DNA of 56,295 nucleotides from Clostridium sp. CAG:413 (lineage in GTDB: Bacteria > Bacillota > Clostridia > Oscillospirales > Acutalibacteraceae), in NCBI GenBank assembly GCA_000431775.1, contig FR888230.1, positions 105,458 to 161,752 of the forward strand, written 5' to 3'. Below the pieces are notes generated by a model, which worked only from the letters and a program-made list of their open reading frames with translations, was not told the origin of the DNA and ran no database searches. Below are positions 25,709 through 34,194 of the stretch, in pieces. Made by a program: the position numbers and the translations under genes. The stretch's first letter is position 1, and each line of letters begins with the position of its first letter.

Positions 25709-27454
25709 TTACTTGGAGTACTTGCCCCTCTTGACATAGTGGGTGTGAAGCACTTCGTGGGCAACATGGCTGCCCGGCTTCTCAAAGAACTCTCTGTAGA
25801 CGGTCTTGACAGCCTCGCTCTCATGCGACTTTCTGAGCGGGAGGTTTCTGTCCGCTTCATAGAGCGCCTTGCCTCTGATACCCTTGAGGTCGACAAAGTT
25901 GCGAACGCTTGCGGGCTGGACGGGCTGACCGCCGCCGTTTACGCAGCCGCCGGGGCAAGCCATTATCTCAACAAAGTGATAGGGGCTTACGCCGTTCTTG
26001 ATATCCTCCATGACCTTCTTGGCATTTGCAAGGCCGCTTGCGGCGCATACCTTGATCTCCATGCCGTTGACGGTGTAGGTGGCTTCCTTGATGCCCTCGG
26101 TGCCTCTGACCTCGGTGAAGTCAAGGCTCTCAAGCTCTTCGCCGGTGAGGGTCTCGACTGCCGTCCTGAGAGCGGCCTCCATGACGCCGCCGGTCGCGCC
26201 GAAGATGACGCCCGCGCCAGTGCCCTCGCCGAGAGGATTATCGAATTCCTCGTCGGGCAGGAGGTTGAAGTTGAGGCCTGCGGTCTCGATCATCCTTGCA
26301 AGCTCTCTGGTGGTGAGAGCGTAATCGACGTCGGGGTAGCCGCTTGCGGACTGATCGTCTCTGCCGCACTCAAACTTCTTGGCGGTGCAGGGCATGATGC
26401 TGACGACCACGATATCCTTCGGGTCGAGGTTCATCTTCTTGGCGTACCAGGTCTTGGCGACCGCGCCGAACATCTGCTGCGGGGATTTGCAGCTCGAAAG
26501 ATGATCTATCTGCTCGGGGAAGTAATGCTCGCAATACTTGACCCAGCCGGGTGAGCAGGAGGTGATAAGGGGCAGCACACCGCCGTCGCTTATCCTCTCA
26601 AGCAGCTCGTTTGCCTCCTCCATGATGGTGAGGTCGGCGGAGAAATCGGTGTCAAAGACCTTGTTGAAGCCGAGCCTGCGAAGGGCTGCGACCATCTTGC
26701 CGGTCACGTTGGTGCCTATCTCGTTGCCGAACGCCTCGCCCAGAGTGACTCTGATAGAGGGAGCGGTGTTGACTATGACATACTTATCGGGATCCGCAAT
26801 GGCCTCAAAGACCTTGGCGGTGTCGTCCTTCTCATAGAGAGCGCCTACGGGGCAGTTGACTATGCACTGACCGCAGGAGACGCAGGAATACTCGTAAAGA
26901 GGCAGCTCAAACGGGGAGCCGATGTGAGTGTCGAATCCTCTGGCGTTTGCGCCGATAACGCTGATAGCCTGATTGTCGCAGGCGGCGATGCAACGGCGGC
27001 AGAGGACGCACTTGCTGTTATCCCTTATCATGTGGGGAGCGGAGTCGTCATACTGGAATGCGGGGTATTCGCCTGCGAAGGCGTTCTCATCGGTCACGCC
27101 GTAGTCGCGGCAGAGCTTCTGAAGCTCGCAGTTGCCGCTGCGTACGCAGGAGAGGCATTCCTTCCTGTGGGTGGATAGAACCAGCTCAAGGGTGTGCCTG
27201 CGGCTCTTTCTGACCTTCTCTGTGTTGGTGAGCACTTCCATGCCCTCGTTGACGGGGAACACGCAAGCCGAGACGAGCGAACGGGCTCCCTTGACCTCGA
27301 CCATGCAGATACGGCAGGCGCCGATCTCGTTCATATCCTTGAGGTAGCAGAGGGTGGGGATCTCGATGCCCGCATATCTCGCCGCTTCAAGGATCGAAAT
27401 GCCCTTGGGTACGCTCAGGGGCATATTATTTATCTTTATGTTTACCATTTCCAT
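25709..27454 (-). CDS. hndD: [FeFe] hydrogenase catalytic subunit (HndD/HydA type)
   Basis: The 581-residue catalytic subunit of an NAD(P)-linked, probably electron-bifurcating hydrogenase. It has an N-terminal 2Fe-2S ferredoxin domain (CYLKDMNEIGACRICMVEV near 36-54), a His-Cys3 4Fe-4S site (HRKECLSCVRSGNCELQKLC near 97-116), two 4Fe-4S motifs (CVLCRRCIAACDN; CVSCGQCIVNCPVGA), and the H-cluster motifs TSCSPGW, MPCTAKKFE and EIMACPGGCVNGGGQP, then the small-subunit domain. The first H-cluster motif has Ser where classic enzymes read TSCCPGW, which I recall in bifurcating types. It is the last gene of the ten-gene operon. Confidence 0.95.
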   Translation of the reverse strand: MEMVNIKINNMPLSVPKGISILEAARYAGIEIPTLCYLKDMNEIGACRICMVEVKGARSLVSACVFPVNEGMEVLTNTEKVRKSRRHTLELVLSTHRKECLSCVRSGNCELQKLCRDYGVTDENAFAGEYPAFQYDDSAPHMIRDNSKCVLCRRCIAACDNQAISVIGANARGFDTHIGSPFELPLYEYSCVSCGQCIVNCPVGALYEKDDTAKVFEAIADPDKYVIVNTAPSIRVTLGEAFGNEIGTNVTGKMVAALRRLGFNKVFDTDFSADLTIMEEANELLERISDGGVLPLITSCSPGWVKYCEHYFPEQIDHLSSCKSPQQMFGAVAKTWYAKKMNLDPKDIVVVSIMPCTAKKFECGRDDQSASGYPDVDYALTTRELARMIETAGLNFNLLPDEEFDNPLGEGTGAGVIFGATGGVMEAALRTAVETLTGEELESLDFTEVRGTEGIKEATYTVNGMEIKVCAASGLANAKKVMEDIKNGVSPYHFVEIMACPGGCVNGGGQPVQPASVRNFVDLKGIRGKALYEADRNLPLRKSHESEAVKTVYREFFEKPGSHVAHEVLHTHYVKRGKYSK

Positions 27455-27472
27455 TAGCTTATGCCTCCTCTA

Positions 27473-29275
27473 TTAGCCTTTGCTGATAGCGCCGAACTTA
27501 CAGTTATCCATGCAGGCGCCGCACTTGATGCACTTGGTCGTGTCGATCGTGTGAGGATTCTTGACCGTGCCGCTGATAGCGCCGACGGGGCACTTCCTGG
27601 CGCAGAGGGTGCAGCCCTTACACTTCTCGGGGTCAATGGAGAAGTTAAGCAGCTTCTTGCACACGCCTGCGGGGCATCTCTTATCCACAACGTGAGCGAT
27701 ATACTCGTCACGGAAGAATTTGAGAGTCGCAAGAACGGGGTTGGGAGCAGTCTGGCCGAGGCCGCAGAGAGAATTCTCCTTGATGTAGTAAGCCAGCTCC
27801 TCAAGTCTGTCGATATCCTCGAGGGTACCCTTGCCGTCGGTGATCTTCTCAAGCAGCTCCATCATGCGCTTGGTGCCGATACGGCAGGGGGCGCACTTAC
27901 CGCAGGATTCGTCGACGGTGAAGTTCAGGAAGAACTTCGCGATATCGACCATGCAGTTGTCCTCGTCCATGACGATGAGGCCGCCCGAACCCATCATGCA
28001 GCCAATGGCGGTGAGGTTATCGTAATCTATCTCAGTGTCTATAAGGCTTGCGGGGATACAGCCGCCGGAGGGTCCGCCGGTCTGAGCAGCCTTGAACTTC
28101 TTGCCGTGAGGCACGCCGCCGCCGATATCCTCGATGATCTCTCTGAGGGTGGTGCCCATCGGGATCTCAACAAGGCCGGTGTTGACTATCTTGCCGCCGA
28201 GCGCGAAGACCTTGGTGCCCTTTGATCTCTCGGTGCCCATGGAAGCGAACCACTTGGCGCCTTTGAGGATGATCTGTGGGATATTTGCGAAGGTCTCGAC
28301 GTTATTCTCGGTGGTCGGCTTGCCGAACAGACCCTTGACCGCCGGATAAGGCGGGCGGGGACGGGGCTCGCCTCTATTGCCCTCGATGGAGGTCATAAGA
28401 GCGGTCTCCTCGCCGCAGACGAACGCGCCTGCGCCCAAACGGATGTGGAGGTCGAAATCAAAGCCGGAGTCAAATATATTTTTGCCGAGCAGGCCGTATT
28501 CCCTCGCCTCGTCAATAGCTATCTGCAAGCGCTTGACGGCGATGGGGTACTCCGCGCGGACATAGACATAGCCCTCGGTAGCGCCGGTGGCGTAGCCGCA
28601 GATGGTCATTGCCTCGACGATGCAGTGCGGGTCGCCCTCAAGCACGGAACGATCCATGAATGCGCCGGGGTCGCCCTCGTCGGCGTTACAGACGACATAC
28701 TTCTGATCCGCTGCGTTCGCCGCGGTGAAGCTCCACTTGAGGCCGGTCGGGAATCCGCCGCCGCCTCTGCCTCTGAGGCCGGAATCCTTGACCTCCTGGA
28801 TGACCTGCTCGGGGGTCATCTCGGTCAGCACCTTGCCTAGAGCGGCATAGCCGTCCATTGCGATATATTCGTCGATATTCTCGGGGTTTATGAGGCCGCA
28901 GTTACGCAGCGCAACTCTCTTCTGAGTCTTATAGAAGTTGGTGTCGTTGAGTGAAACGTGCCTCACGGCAGCGTCCTTGACCTCCTCGGCAACATCCTTG
29001 TAGACGAGCCTGTCCACAAGGCGGCCTTTAAGCAGGTGCTCCTCGACTATCTCGGCAACGTCCTCTTTCTTGACGTGGCTGTAGAAGGTGCCCTCGGGGT
29101 AGACGATGACAACGGGGCCGAGCGCGCAAAGGCCGAAGCAGCCGGTCTGGACTATCTTTATCTCGTCCTCGAGGCCCTGCTTCTTAAGCTCCTCTTCAAA
29201 GGTGGACATGAGCACCTTGCTGCCCGATGAGGTACAGCCCGTGCCGCCGCAAATCAAAACATGGGAACGAATCAT
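27473..29275 (-). CDS. hndC: NADH-binding flavoprotein subunit of hydrogenase (NuoF/HndC type)
   Basis: The 600-residue subunit carries NAD(P)H and FMN. An N-terminal thioredoxin-like 2Fe-2S domain (CGGTGCTSSGS near residue 9, TGCFGLCALGP near 44) is followed by the NuoF core: LRGRGGGGFPTGLKW (FMN) and NADEGDPGAFMDR (NADH), then ESCGKCAPCRIGTKRM for a 4Fe-4S cluster. A C-terminal 2x4Fe-4S ferredoxin (CKGCTLCARKCPVGAI; CIKCGACMDNCKFGAI) completes it. This layout is that of bifurcating HydB/HndC. It lies 18 bases before hndD. Confidence 0.95.
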   Translation of the reverse strand: MIRSHVLICGGTGCTSSGSKVLMSTFEEELKKQGLEDEIKIVQTGCFGLCALGPVVIVYPEGTFYSHVKKEDVAEIVEEHLLKGRLVDRLVYKDVAEEVKDAAVRHVSLNDTNFYKTQKRVALRNCGLINPENIDEYIAMDGYAALGKVLTEMTPEQVIQEVKDSGLRGRGGGGFPTGLKWSFTAANAADQKYVVCNADEGDPGAFMDRSVLEGDPHCIVEAMTICGYATGATEGYVYVRAEYPIAVKRLQIAIDEAREYGLLGKNIFDSGFDFDLHIRLGAGAFVCGEETALMTSIEGNRGEPRPRPPYPAVKGLFGKPTTENNVETFANIPQIILKGAKWFASMGTERSKGTKVFALGGKIVNTGLVEIPMGTTLREIIEDIGGGVPHGKKFKAAQTGGPSGGCIPASLIDTEIDYDNLTAIGCMMGSGGLIVMDEDNCMVDIAKFFLNFTVDESCGKCAPCRIGTKRMMELLEKITDGKGTLEDIDRLEELAYYIKENSLCGLGQTAPNPVLATLKFFRDEYIAHVVDKRCPAGVCKKLLNFSIDPEKCKGCTLCARKCPVGAISGTVKNPHTIDTTKCIKCGACMDNCKFGAISKG

Positions 29276-29290
29276 ATTATTTAACCTCCA

Positions 29291-29662
29291 TTATGAGATA
29301 GCGTTGCTGATGGTGTATTCGTCAACGATCTGACCGCCCTTGAGGTGCTTCTCAACGACCTCAGCAGCCTTTTCGGGGGTCATCTTAACATAAGTGACCT
29401 TATCCTTGCCCGCCTCGAAGATCTCAACTACCGGCTCATACTGGCAAACGCCGATGCAGCCCGTCTGAGAAACGGTGACCTTCTCGCCGAGACCGGCCTC
29501 GCTGACCTTCTCGACGAAGGTGTTGAGAACGGGTCTTGCTCCGGCGGCGATGCCGCAGGTCGCCATGCCGACGACTACTCTGATCTCGCCGGTGCCTTCA
29601 CGCAGGATGACCTTGTCTTTCATCTTTTCTCTGATAGCAGCAAGCTCAGCCAATGATTTCAT
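29291..29662 (-). CDS. hndB: Thioredoxin-like 2Fe-2S ferredoxin subunit (HndB type)
   Basis: The 123-residue protein has the thioredoxin-like 2Fe-2S ferredoxin fold. Four cysteines are placed ATCGIAAGA (near 34-42) and SQTGCIGVCQYEP (near 65-77). HndB is the small electron-carrying subunit of tetrameric hydrogenases. It lies 15 bases upstream of hndC. Confidence 0.92.
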   Translation of the reverse strand: MKSLAELAAIREKMKDKVILREGTGEIRVVVGMATCGIAAGARPVLNTFVEKVSEAGLGEKVTVSQTGCIGVCQYEPVVEIFEAGKDKVTYVKMTPEKAAEVVEKHLKGGQIVDEYTISNAIS

Positions 29663-29694
29663 AATATCTATCCTCTCTTAAATTAGTAACATAT

Positions 29695-30246
29695 TTATAT
29701 GAGTGAAGCGTACCCCTCTTTGAGATAATCCTCAACCCATTTTATGACCTCGAAGTTGTCGAGCGGCACATCGCCGAGCACTTGGCGAAGCTCCCGTGTG
29801 TCCAATTCGACCTTGCCGGCGGGCGTCTCATGGATGAAGCGCCACTCTATCCCCGGCGCGCCCTGAATGAGTGCCGTGACCGTGGATACGATATCGCCGA
29901 GCGGTGTAAAGTCAATGTTATTTTTATTGAAATTTGCCGTTACCCTTGTCCCGTGCCGCTGCGGGTCGTCCCTCTCGCTGACGGAGGATATCTCTATCCC
30001 CCCGCCCGTCTGCTCTGCGGCGAGCTTCAGCAGCGGAACTCCCAAGCCGACGTTTCTCGTCGTCCTTGTCGTGAAGAACGGGTCGATAACTCCCCTGACC
30101 GCCTCGGCGTCCATGCCGCAGCCGTCGTCGGTTATCTCTATCGTCAGCGTATCCGCCGTCTCGGTCAGGCGTATGTCAATGTCCTTTGCGCCCGCCTTGA
30201 CGGAATTCTGAGCGATATCAAGGATATTCAGTGATAATTCTTTCAT
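29695..30246 (-). CDS. HATPase-domain protein (GHKL ATP-binding, regulator-like)
   Basis: The 183-residue protein is mostly a GHKL ATPase domain. The N box is LNILDIAQNSVKAGA (near 5-19), followed by DDGCGMDAE and GLGVPLLKLAAEQTGGG. No phospho-accepting His domain or sensor part is present, so it is not a complete histidine kinase; a serine kinase/anti-sigma or histidine-kinase-like partner is possible. Its start overlaps the PHP gene stop as ATGA. It lies inside the hydrogenase operon. Confidence 0.82.
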   Translation of the reverse strand: MKELSLNILDIAQNSVKAGAKDIDIRLTETADTLTIEITDDGCGMDAEAVRGVIDPFFTTRTTRNVGLGVPLLKLAAEQTGGGIEISSVSERDDPQRHGTRVTANFNKNNIDFTPLGDIVSTVTALIQGAPGIEWRFIHETPAGKVELDTRELRQVLGDVPLDNFEVIKWVEDYLKEGYASLI

Positions 30247-30974
30247 GGGTTTCTAAGCCTTTCAAATAATGCGTGCCTTATCTCGGCGTCGTCCGCCCCG
30301 CAGTCAAGCTCAAAGTAATTCAGCCTGCCGCTGATATCCCACAGATAGTGGGCGTCGGAGGAAACGACGATCGGCTTGCCCCGAAGGATCGGGTAAGCGC
30401 TGCGGAATTCCTCCGTTCTGTCGCCGTCGTGCAGCTCGGCACAGGGGAAAAACGGCTGCTCCGGGAATGTGCCGAGAGTGGCGACTATCCCGTTTGCCTC
30501 ACGGTCGATATGAGCGGGGTAGCATATCCCGCCGAAGCTCTCGACCATGCCGGGCGCCGAATCAACGCTGATGTCGGTCGCATTCGGCAGCAGATCCTCC
30601 TCGGAGCCTATAAGCTCATCATATTCATTCATAATGAGCTGCTCGCCGAAGATATCGGTACGGTTCTTTATGCGGATGCGGTGAGAATCGACCGCAGAGC
30701 TGAATTCCATAGCCTGCTCAAGCTCCTCAAACAGGCAGACGAGGTGGATATCCTCGGCAGTCGTCAGCTCCATGCCCGCCACGGGGATTATCCCGTTCTT
30801 CTGCGCCGTTTTATAGAAAGCGGGGCAGTTGCGGCAGGAATTGTGGTCGGTGAGCGCCATGATATCGAGCCTTGCGACTACGCCCATGCCCGCAATATTG
30901 TTGGGGGTCATGTCGTCGTCGCCGCAGGGTGAAAGGCAGGAGTGCATATGCAGGTCGTAGTAAAACTTCTTCAT
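30243..30974 (-). CDS. PHP-domain metal-dependent phosphoesterase-like protein
   Basis: The 243-residue protein has the PHP-fold metal ligands: YDLHMHSCLSPCGDD (near 6-20), ALTDHNSCRN (near 40-49), a mid GMELTTAEDIHLVCLF, and the late motifs YPAHIDRE and SSDAHYLWDI. PHP proteins hydrolyse phosphate esters with a trinuclear metal centre. Its target is unknown. It is coupled by ATGA overlaps on both sides within the hydrogenase operon. Confidence 0.85.
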   Translation of the reverse strand: MKKFYYDLHMHSCLSPCGDDDMTPNNIAGMGVVARLDIMALTDHNSCRNCPAFYKTAQKNGIIPVAGMELTTAEDIHLVCLFEELEQAMEFSSAVDSHRIRIKNRTDIFGEQLIMNEYDELIGSEEDLLPNATDISVDSAPGMVESFGGICYPAHIDREANGIVATLGTFPEQPFFPCAELHDGDRTEEFRSAYPILRGKPIVVSSDAHYLWDISGRLNYFELDCGADDAEIRHALFERLRNP

Positions 30975-31300
30975 TTCAACTCTTTGCCGAGCAGCCTTGC
31001 AGCCTCGAAAGCGGTAAGCTCGGTCGAGATGACGTTGACGCCCTTGAGACCGGCGGTCTGCGCGACCGACCTGTCAAGCGTAACTCCCTCGGCGAGGATG
31101 ATGCAGGCCACATCGGCGAGCGAAGCGACGGCAACTATGTTGATATTGGACATGATGGTTATCCATGCGTCACCCGCCTTGGCTCTGCCCATGACCCAGC
31201 TCAGCAAATCGCCGATATAAACTCCGCTTATCTCTCTGTCGCCCTCGGGCAACGAAACGGCGTTGAACCCTTTGACAGCAGCAAGCTCATTTACCGTCAC
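30971..31300 (-). CDS. DRTGG-domain protein
   Basis: The 109-residue protein resembles a stand-alone DRTGG domain: VYIGDLLSWVMGRAKAGDAW (about 29-48), then IVAVASLADVACIILAEG. The GTG start at 31300 has a full GGAGGTGAT ribosome site and overlaps the sensor hydrogenase gene by 14 bases. DRTGG domains accompany CBS and kinase modules and are thought to bind nucleotides. Function here is unknown. Confidence 0.78.
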   Translation of the reverse strand: MTVNELAAVKGFNAVSLPEGDREISGVYIGDLLSWVMGRAKAGDAWITIMSNINIVAVASLADVACIILAEGVTLDRSVAQTAGLKGVNVISTELTAFEAARLLGKELK

Positions 31301-32585
31301 TCTTATCACCTCCGGCATAATTCTCTATGTATTTTTTGATCAGTTCCTTATAGGCGATTATGCAATCGTTCTGATCCGCGTTGCCCATGACGATATCCTC
31401 GGCAAAGGCGCGGCAGCTCGGGGCGCCGCAGGAGCCGCAGTCGATGCCCGGCAGTTCACGGCGAAGCGCCTGAATGCGTGACATGAGCCGCATGGACTCG
31501 CCTATATTGTCGCTCAGACGGTTGAGCGGATGATAATCCGGGAAGTCGGTGAAGAACCGCTTCTCGGGGATATAGCTCTCGCCCTGCTCCATACCGTTGA
31601 GCGATACGGGCATATACCTTCTGAGCGTGTGCAGCCTGTTTTTGGCCACATAGGGATTCTCTATCGTAAGCACGCCGCCGACGCAGCCGCCGGGGCAGGC
31701 GTTCAGCTCGACGAAATCGACGGGCGGGATATTGCCGTCCTCTATCTGGTCAAGCACCGATATTACGTTGTTGATGCCGTCCGCCGCGATTATCTTATCG
31801 TTCAGCAGCGCCGAGCCCTCGCCGCCGCAGATAGCCCAGCTAAGGCCGATTTTGCCTGCCTGAGAGGTCACGGTCGGCTCGCCGTCGTGCTTCATCACGT
31901 TTATCAGCTTCAGGTAGACCTCGCTCATAGAGACCGCGAGATCGACCTCGCTCCTGTAACTGCCGAAGCCGTTTTTGATGTAGCTGACCTTGGCGGGGCA
32001 GGGAGAGATGAAGCAAACGCCGATATCCTCCCTTGTAAGCTCGGGGTGCTTTTTCTTTGCCTCCTCGACCGCCATCGACGCCGCGACCTCCATCGGGGGC
32101 AGCAGCGGGATGAGGTTATCCTTGAGGAAGGGGAAGCGCAGAACGATAAGCCTCGTTATGACGGGGCACGCCGTGCTGATGACGGGCTTCTTGATGCCGT
32201 CCGCCTCAAGATAAACTCTCGTGTAGGCCGAGACGGTCTCCGCAGCCCGCGAGACCTCAAACACATCGTCGAAGCCGATATCCAGCAGCCCCTGCAGGAC
32301 TATGTCGATATCGTCGAGATTGTCAAACTGAGCGAACAGCGACGGTGCGGGCAGCGCAATTTTATACTTGAAGCGGTTCATCTCCTCAAGCGAATTGAAG
32401 CTGCTCTTTTTTGCGCCGTGGGTACATTTCCTGATGCATTCGCCGCAGTCGATGCAGCGCTCGGAGTCGATCTCGGCGCAGCCGCCGCGTACTCGGATGG
32501 CCTCGGTGGGGCAATGCTTCATGCAGGTCGTGCAGCCGGTGCATTTATTAGGGTCGAGCGATACGGAATGGATATATGTATTCAT
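31287..32585 (-). CDS. Sensory-type [FeFe] hydrogenase-like protein (HydS-like, no PAS domain)
   Basis: The 432-residue protein has two N-terminal 4Fe-4S motifs (CTGCTTCMKHCP near 15-26; CIDCGECIRKCTHG near 44-57), a hydrogenase large-subunit domain, and a C-terminal Cys cluster GIDCGSCGAPSCRAFAEDIV as in PF04060. The H-cluster motifs are TACPVITRLI, ISPCPAKVSYI and LNACPGGCVGG: all four ligand cysteines remain, but the proton-transfer cysteine is Ala (TAC), as in sensory HydS. Known HydS proteins carry a PAS domain; none is seen. It likely senses hydrogen or redox state. The ATG at 32585 has GAGGGGG upstream. Confidence 0.88.
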   Translation of the reverse strand: MNTYIHSVSLDPNKCTGCTTCMKHCPTEAIRVRGGCAEIDSERCIDCGECIRKCTHGAKKSSFNSLEEMNRFKYKIALPAPSLFAQFDNLDDIDIVLQGLLDIGFDDVFEVSRAAETVSAYTRVYLEADGIKKPVISTACPVITRLIVLRFPFLKDNLIPLLPPMEVAASMAVEEAKKKHPELTREDIGVCFISPCPAKVSYIKNGFGSYRSEVDLAVSMSEVYLKLINVMKHDGEPTVTSQAGKIGLSWAICGGEGSALLNDKIIAADGINNVISVLDQIEDGNIPPVDFVELNACPGGCVGGVLTIENPYVAKNRLHTLRRYMPVSLNGMEQGESYIPEKRFFTDFPDYHPLNRLSDNIGESMRLMSRIQALRRELPGIDCGSCGAPSCRAFAEDIVMGNADQNDCIIAYKELIKKYIENYAGGDKSDGK

Positions 32586-32605
32586 TAAAATACAATCCCC
32601 CTCGG

Positions 32606-33028
32606 TCAATAATCGACCGCCATGGTTATCGTAGTGCCTACGCCGACGGCGGAATCTATCTCCATACGGTCGGTGTAGCGTTTCATATTAGGCAGACCCA
32701 TGCCTGCGCCGAAGCCGAGCGAGCGGATATTGTCGGGCGCCGTTGAGAAGCCCTCCTGCATCGCCTGCTCGATATTCGCAATGCCGGGTCCGGTATCTTT
32801 AAGGATTATTGTAATACTGCTGTCGCTGACTATGACCTCCGCCTCGCCGCCGCCCGCGTGGATGACCATATTGATCTCTCCCTCATACATGGCTATCGAG
32901 ACTCTGCGGATGGTCTCCGGGTCGATGCCGAGCTGGCGCAGATTTTTCTTCACCTGCACCGAAGCCTGACCCGCCGAGGTGAAATTGCCGCCGTCAACGT
33001 CGTAGCGGAATACCAAAGGCTCAGTCAT
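32606..33028 (-). CDS. Anti-sigma-factor/RsbW-like ATP-binding protein
   Basis: The 140-residue protein is a single GHKL ATPase domain: MYEGEINMVIHAGGG (N box), LKDTGPGIANIEQAMQEG, then SLGFGAGMGLPNMKRYTDRM. This is the size and layout of anti-sigma serine kinases such as RsbW and SpoIIAB. Its partner is unknown; the hydrogenase-like sensor just downstream is an obvious candidate. The start at 33028 overlaps the DRTGG gene by 8 bases. Confidence 0.82.
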   Translation of the reverse strand: MTEPLVFRYDVDGGNFTSAGQASVQVKKNLRQLGIDPETIRRVSIAMYEGEINMVIHAGGGEAEVIVSDSSITIILKDTGPGIANIEQAMQEGFSTAPDNIRSLGFGAGMGLPNMKRYTDRMEIDSAVGVGTTITMAVDY

Positions 33029-33377
33029 TTGTTTCACCGTTTCCTTTAAGCCCGCTCATATAGAGCTTGCCGCACGCCTCATACATACGCAGCGGGGTGG
33101 TGAGCACGGCTATGCCGCTCTCGCGTGCCAGCTCCAGCATATCCTGAGACGGGCGTTTTGACCTGACAAAGACTATGCAGATCATATCCATCATCTCGGC
33201 AGTGCGGATGACCTGAGCGTTGACAAGCCCGGTAAGGAGCACCGCCTGATTCTTAACGTATGCGAGCACATCGCTCATCATGTCGCTTCCGCAGGCGGAA
33301 TGGACCTCCATATCCAGCCTTTCGCTCCCGCAGAGCACTTCGGCGCCGAGCAGCTCTCTAATATCATTGATAGTCAT
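33021..33377 (-). CDS. DRTGG-domain protein
   Basis: The 118-residue protein starts MTINDIRELLGAEVLCGSE, contains SACGSDMMSDVLAYVKNQAV and a C-terminal half like DRTGG domains (VLLTGLVNAQVIRTAEMMD). The start at 33377 is chosen because GGAG then lies nine bases upstream; an ATG two codons earlier is too close. It is the second of two DRTGG proteins in the operon. Confidence 0.75.
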   Translation of the reverse strand: MTINDIRELLGAEVLCGSERLDMEVHSACGSDMMSDVLAYVKNQAVLLTGLVNAQVIRTAEMMDMICIVFVRSKRPSQDMLELARESGIAVLTTPLRMYEACGKLYMSGLKGNGETND

Positions 33378-33422
33378 AAGCATTGACTCCTCATCAACAG
33401 CAGAATTTGTTAACAAGCAGAA

Positions 33423-33917
33423 TTATTCGTATTTAGCGAGTATATCCTTGACCTCTTCGGGGGTGACCCTGCCGTAAACATCGTCGTTGACGGTGAAAAC
33501 GGGAGCAAGGCCGCAGGCGCCTATGCAGCGGCAGGCCTCGATCGAGAATTTGAGATCGGAGGTGCATTCACCGGGCTCAACGCCGAGAACCTTGCATATC
33601 TCGTCGAGCAGCTCCTGGGAGCCCTTAACGTAGCAAGCCGTGCCGAGGCAGACGGAGACGTTGTATTTACCCTTGGGCGAGAGTGCGAACTGAGCATAGA
33701 ATGTGGAGACGCCGTAGACCTTCTGAAGGGGAACGTCCATTCCCTCCGCGATCATGGTCTGCACCTCGATGGGCAGATAATCGTAGATCTCCTGTGCCTT
33801 CTGCATAACGTGCATCAGCAGACTTTTGTCACCCTTGCACTCGGCGATAACAGCCTTGAGCGCAGCCTCCTGCTCGGGAGTGCCGTTGAAGGGTATGTTG
33901 CTTATTTTCTTGAGCAT
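33423..33917 (-). CDS. hndA: NuoE-type 2Fe-2S subunit of hydrogenase (HndA)
   Basis: The 164-residue subunit is a thioredoxin-like 2Fe-2S protein of the NuoE family. A helical N-terminal part is followed by VYGVSTFYAQF, then the cluster cysteines in CLGTACYVKGS and EACRCIGACGLAPVF. It is the first gene of the operon and the partner of hndB, hndC and hndD at its far end. AGGAGG lies upstream of the ATG. Confidence 0.94.
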   Translation of the reverse strand: MLKKISNIPFNGTPEQEAALKAVIAECKGDKSLLMHVMQKAQEIYDYLPIEVQTMIAEGMDVPLQKVYGVSTFYAQFALSPKGKYNVSVCLGTACYVKGSQELLDEICKVLGVEPGECTSDLKFSIEACRCIGACGLAPVFTVNDDVYGRVTPEEVKDILAKYE

Positions 33918-33983
33918 TAAGCCATTCCTCCTGAATGATTTTTTATGGGATATAACTCAGCGTGACTCTACGGGTCGCAATTG

Positions 33984-34012
33984 ACCGCATTATCACATTA
34001 TACGGTATTATA
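33984..34012 (-). promoter_or_regulatory. Candidate promoter and operator of the hydrogenase operon
   Basis: An imperfect 23-base palindrome, ACCGCATTATCACATTATAC plus GGT (33984-34006), lies next to two TATAAT elements on the minus strand (33997-34002 and 34007-34012). The -35 elements are weak. The regulator is not identified; it does not match the Rex consensus well. Confidence 0.35.
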
Positions 34013-34127
34013 ACATACTAACTTTTGAATTGCTACTTTTTTTACGCAAATTTTTTAAAAAATATACAGTTAAAATGTCCCCCGAACGGCAACTTTTACT
34101 CATAAGGGCATTCGCCCGCCGTTTCGG

Positions 34128-34157
34128 TTGACATAACGGAGCCTTTTGTGCTATATT
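34128..34157 (+). promoter_or_regulatory. Promoter of the RlmI-like gene
   Basis: TTGACA (34128-34133), 18 bases, TATATT (34152-34157), 38 bases before the ATG. Confidence 0.6.
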
Positions 34158-34194
34158 TAATTATTGAAATGTTTACCTATGAAAGGGATATCGC

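Noticed and set aside
33984..34194. Search for a riboswitch ahead of the hydrogenase and RlmI-like genes
   Set aside because: No conserved RNA elements or terminator-antiterminator pair was seen in this stretch.
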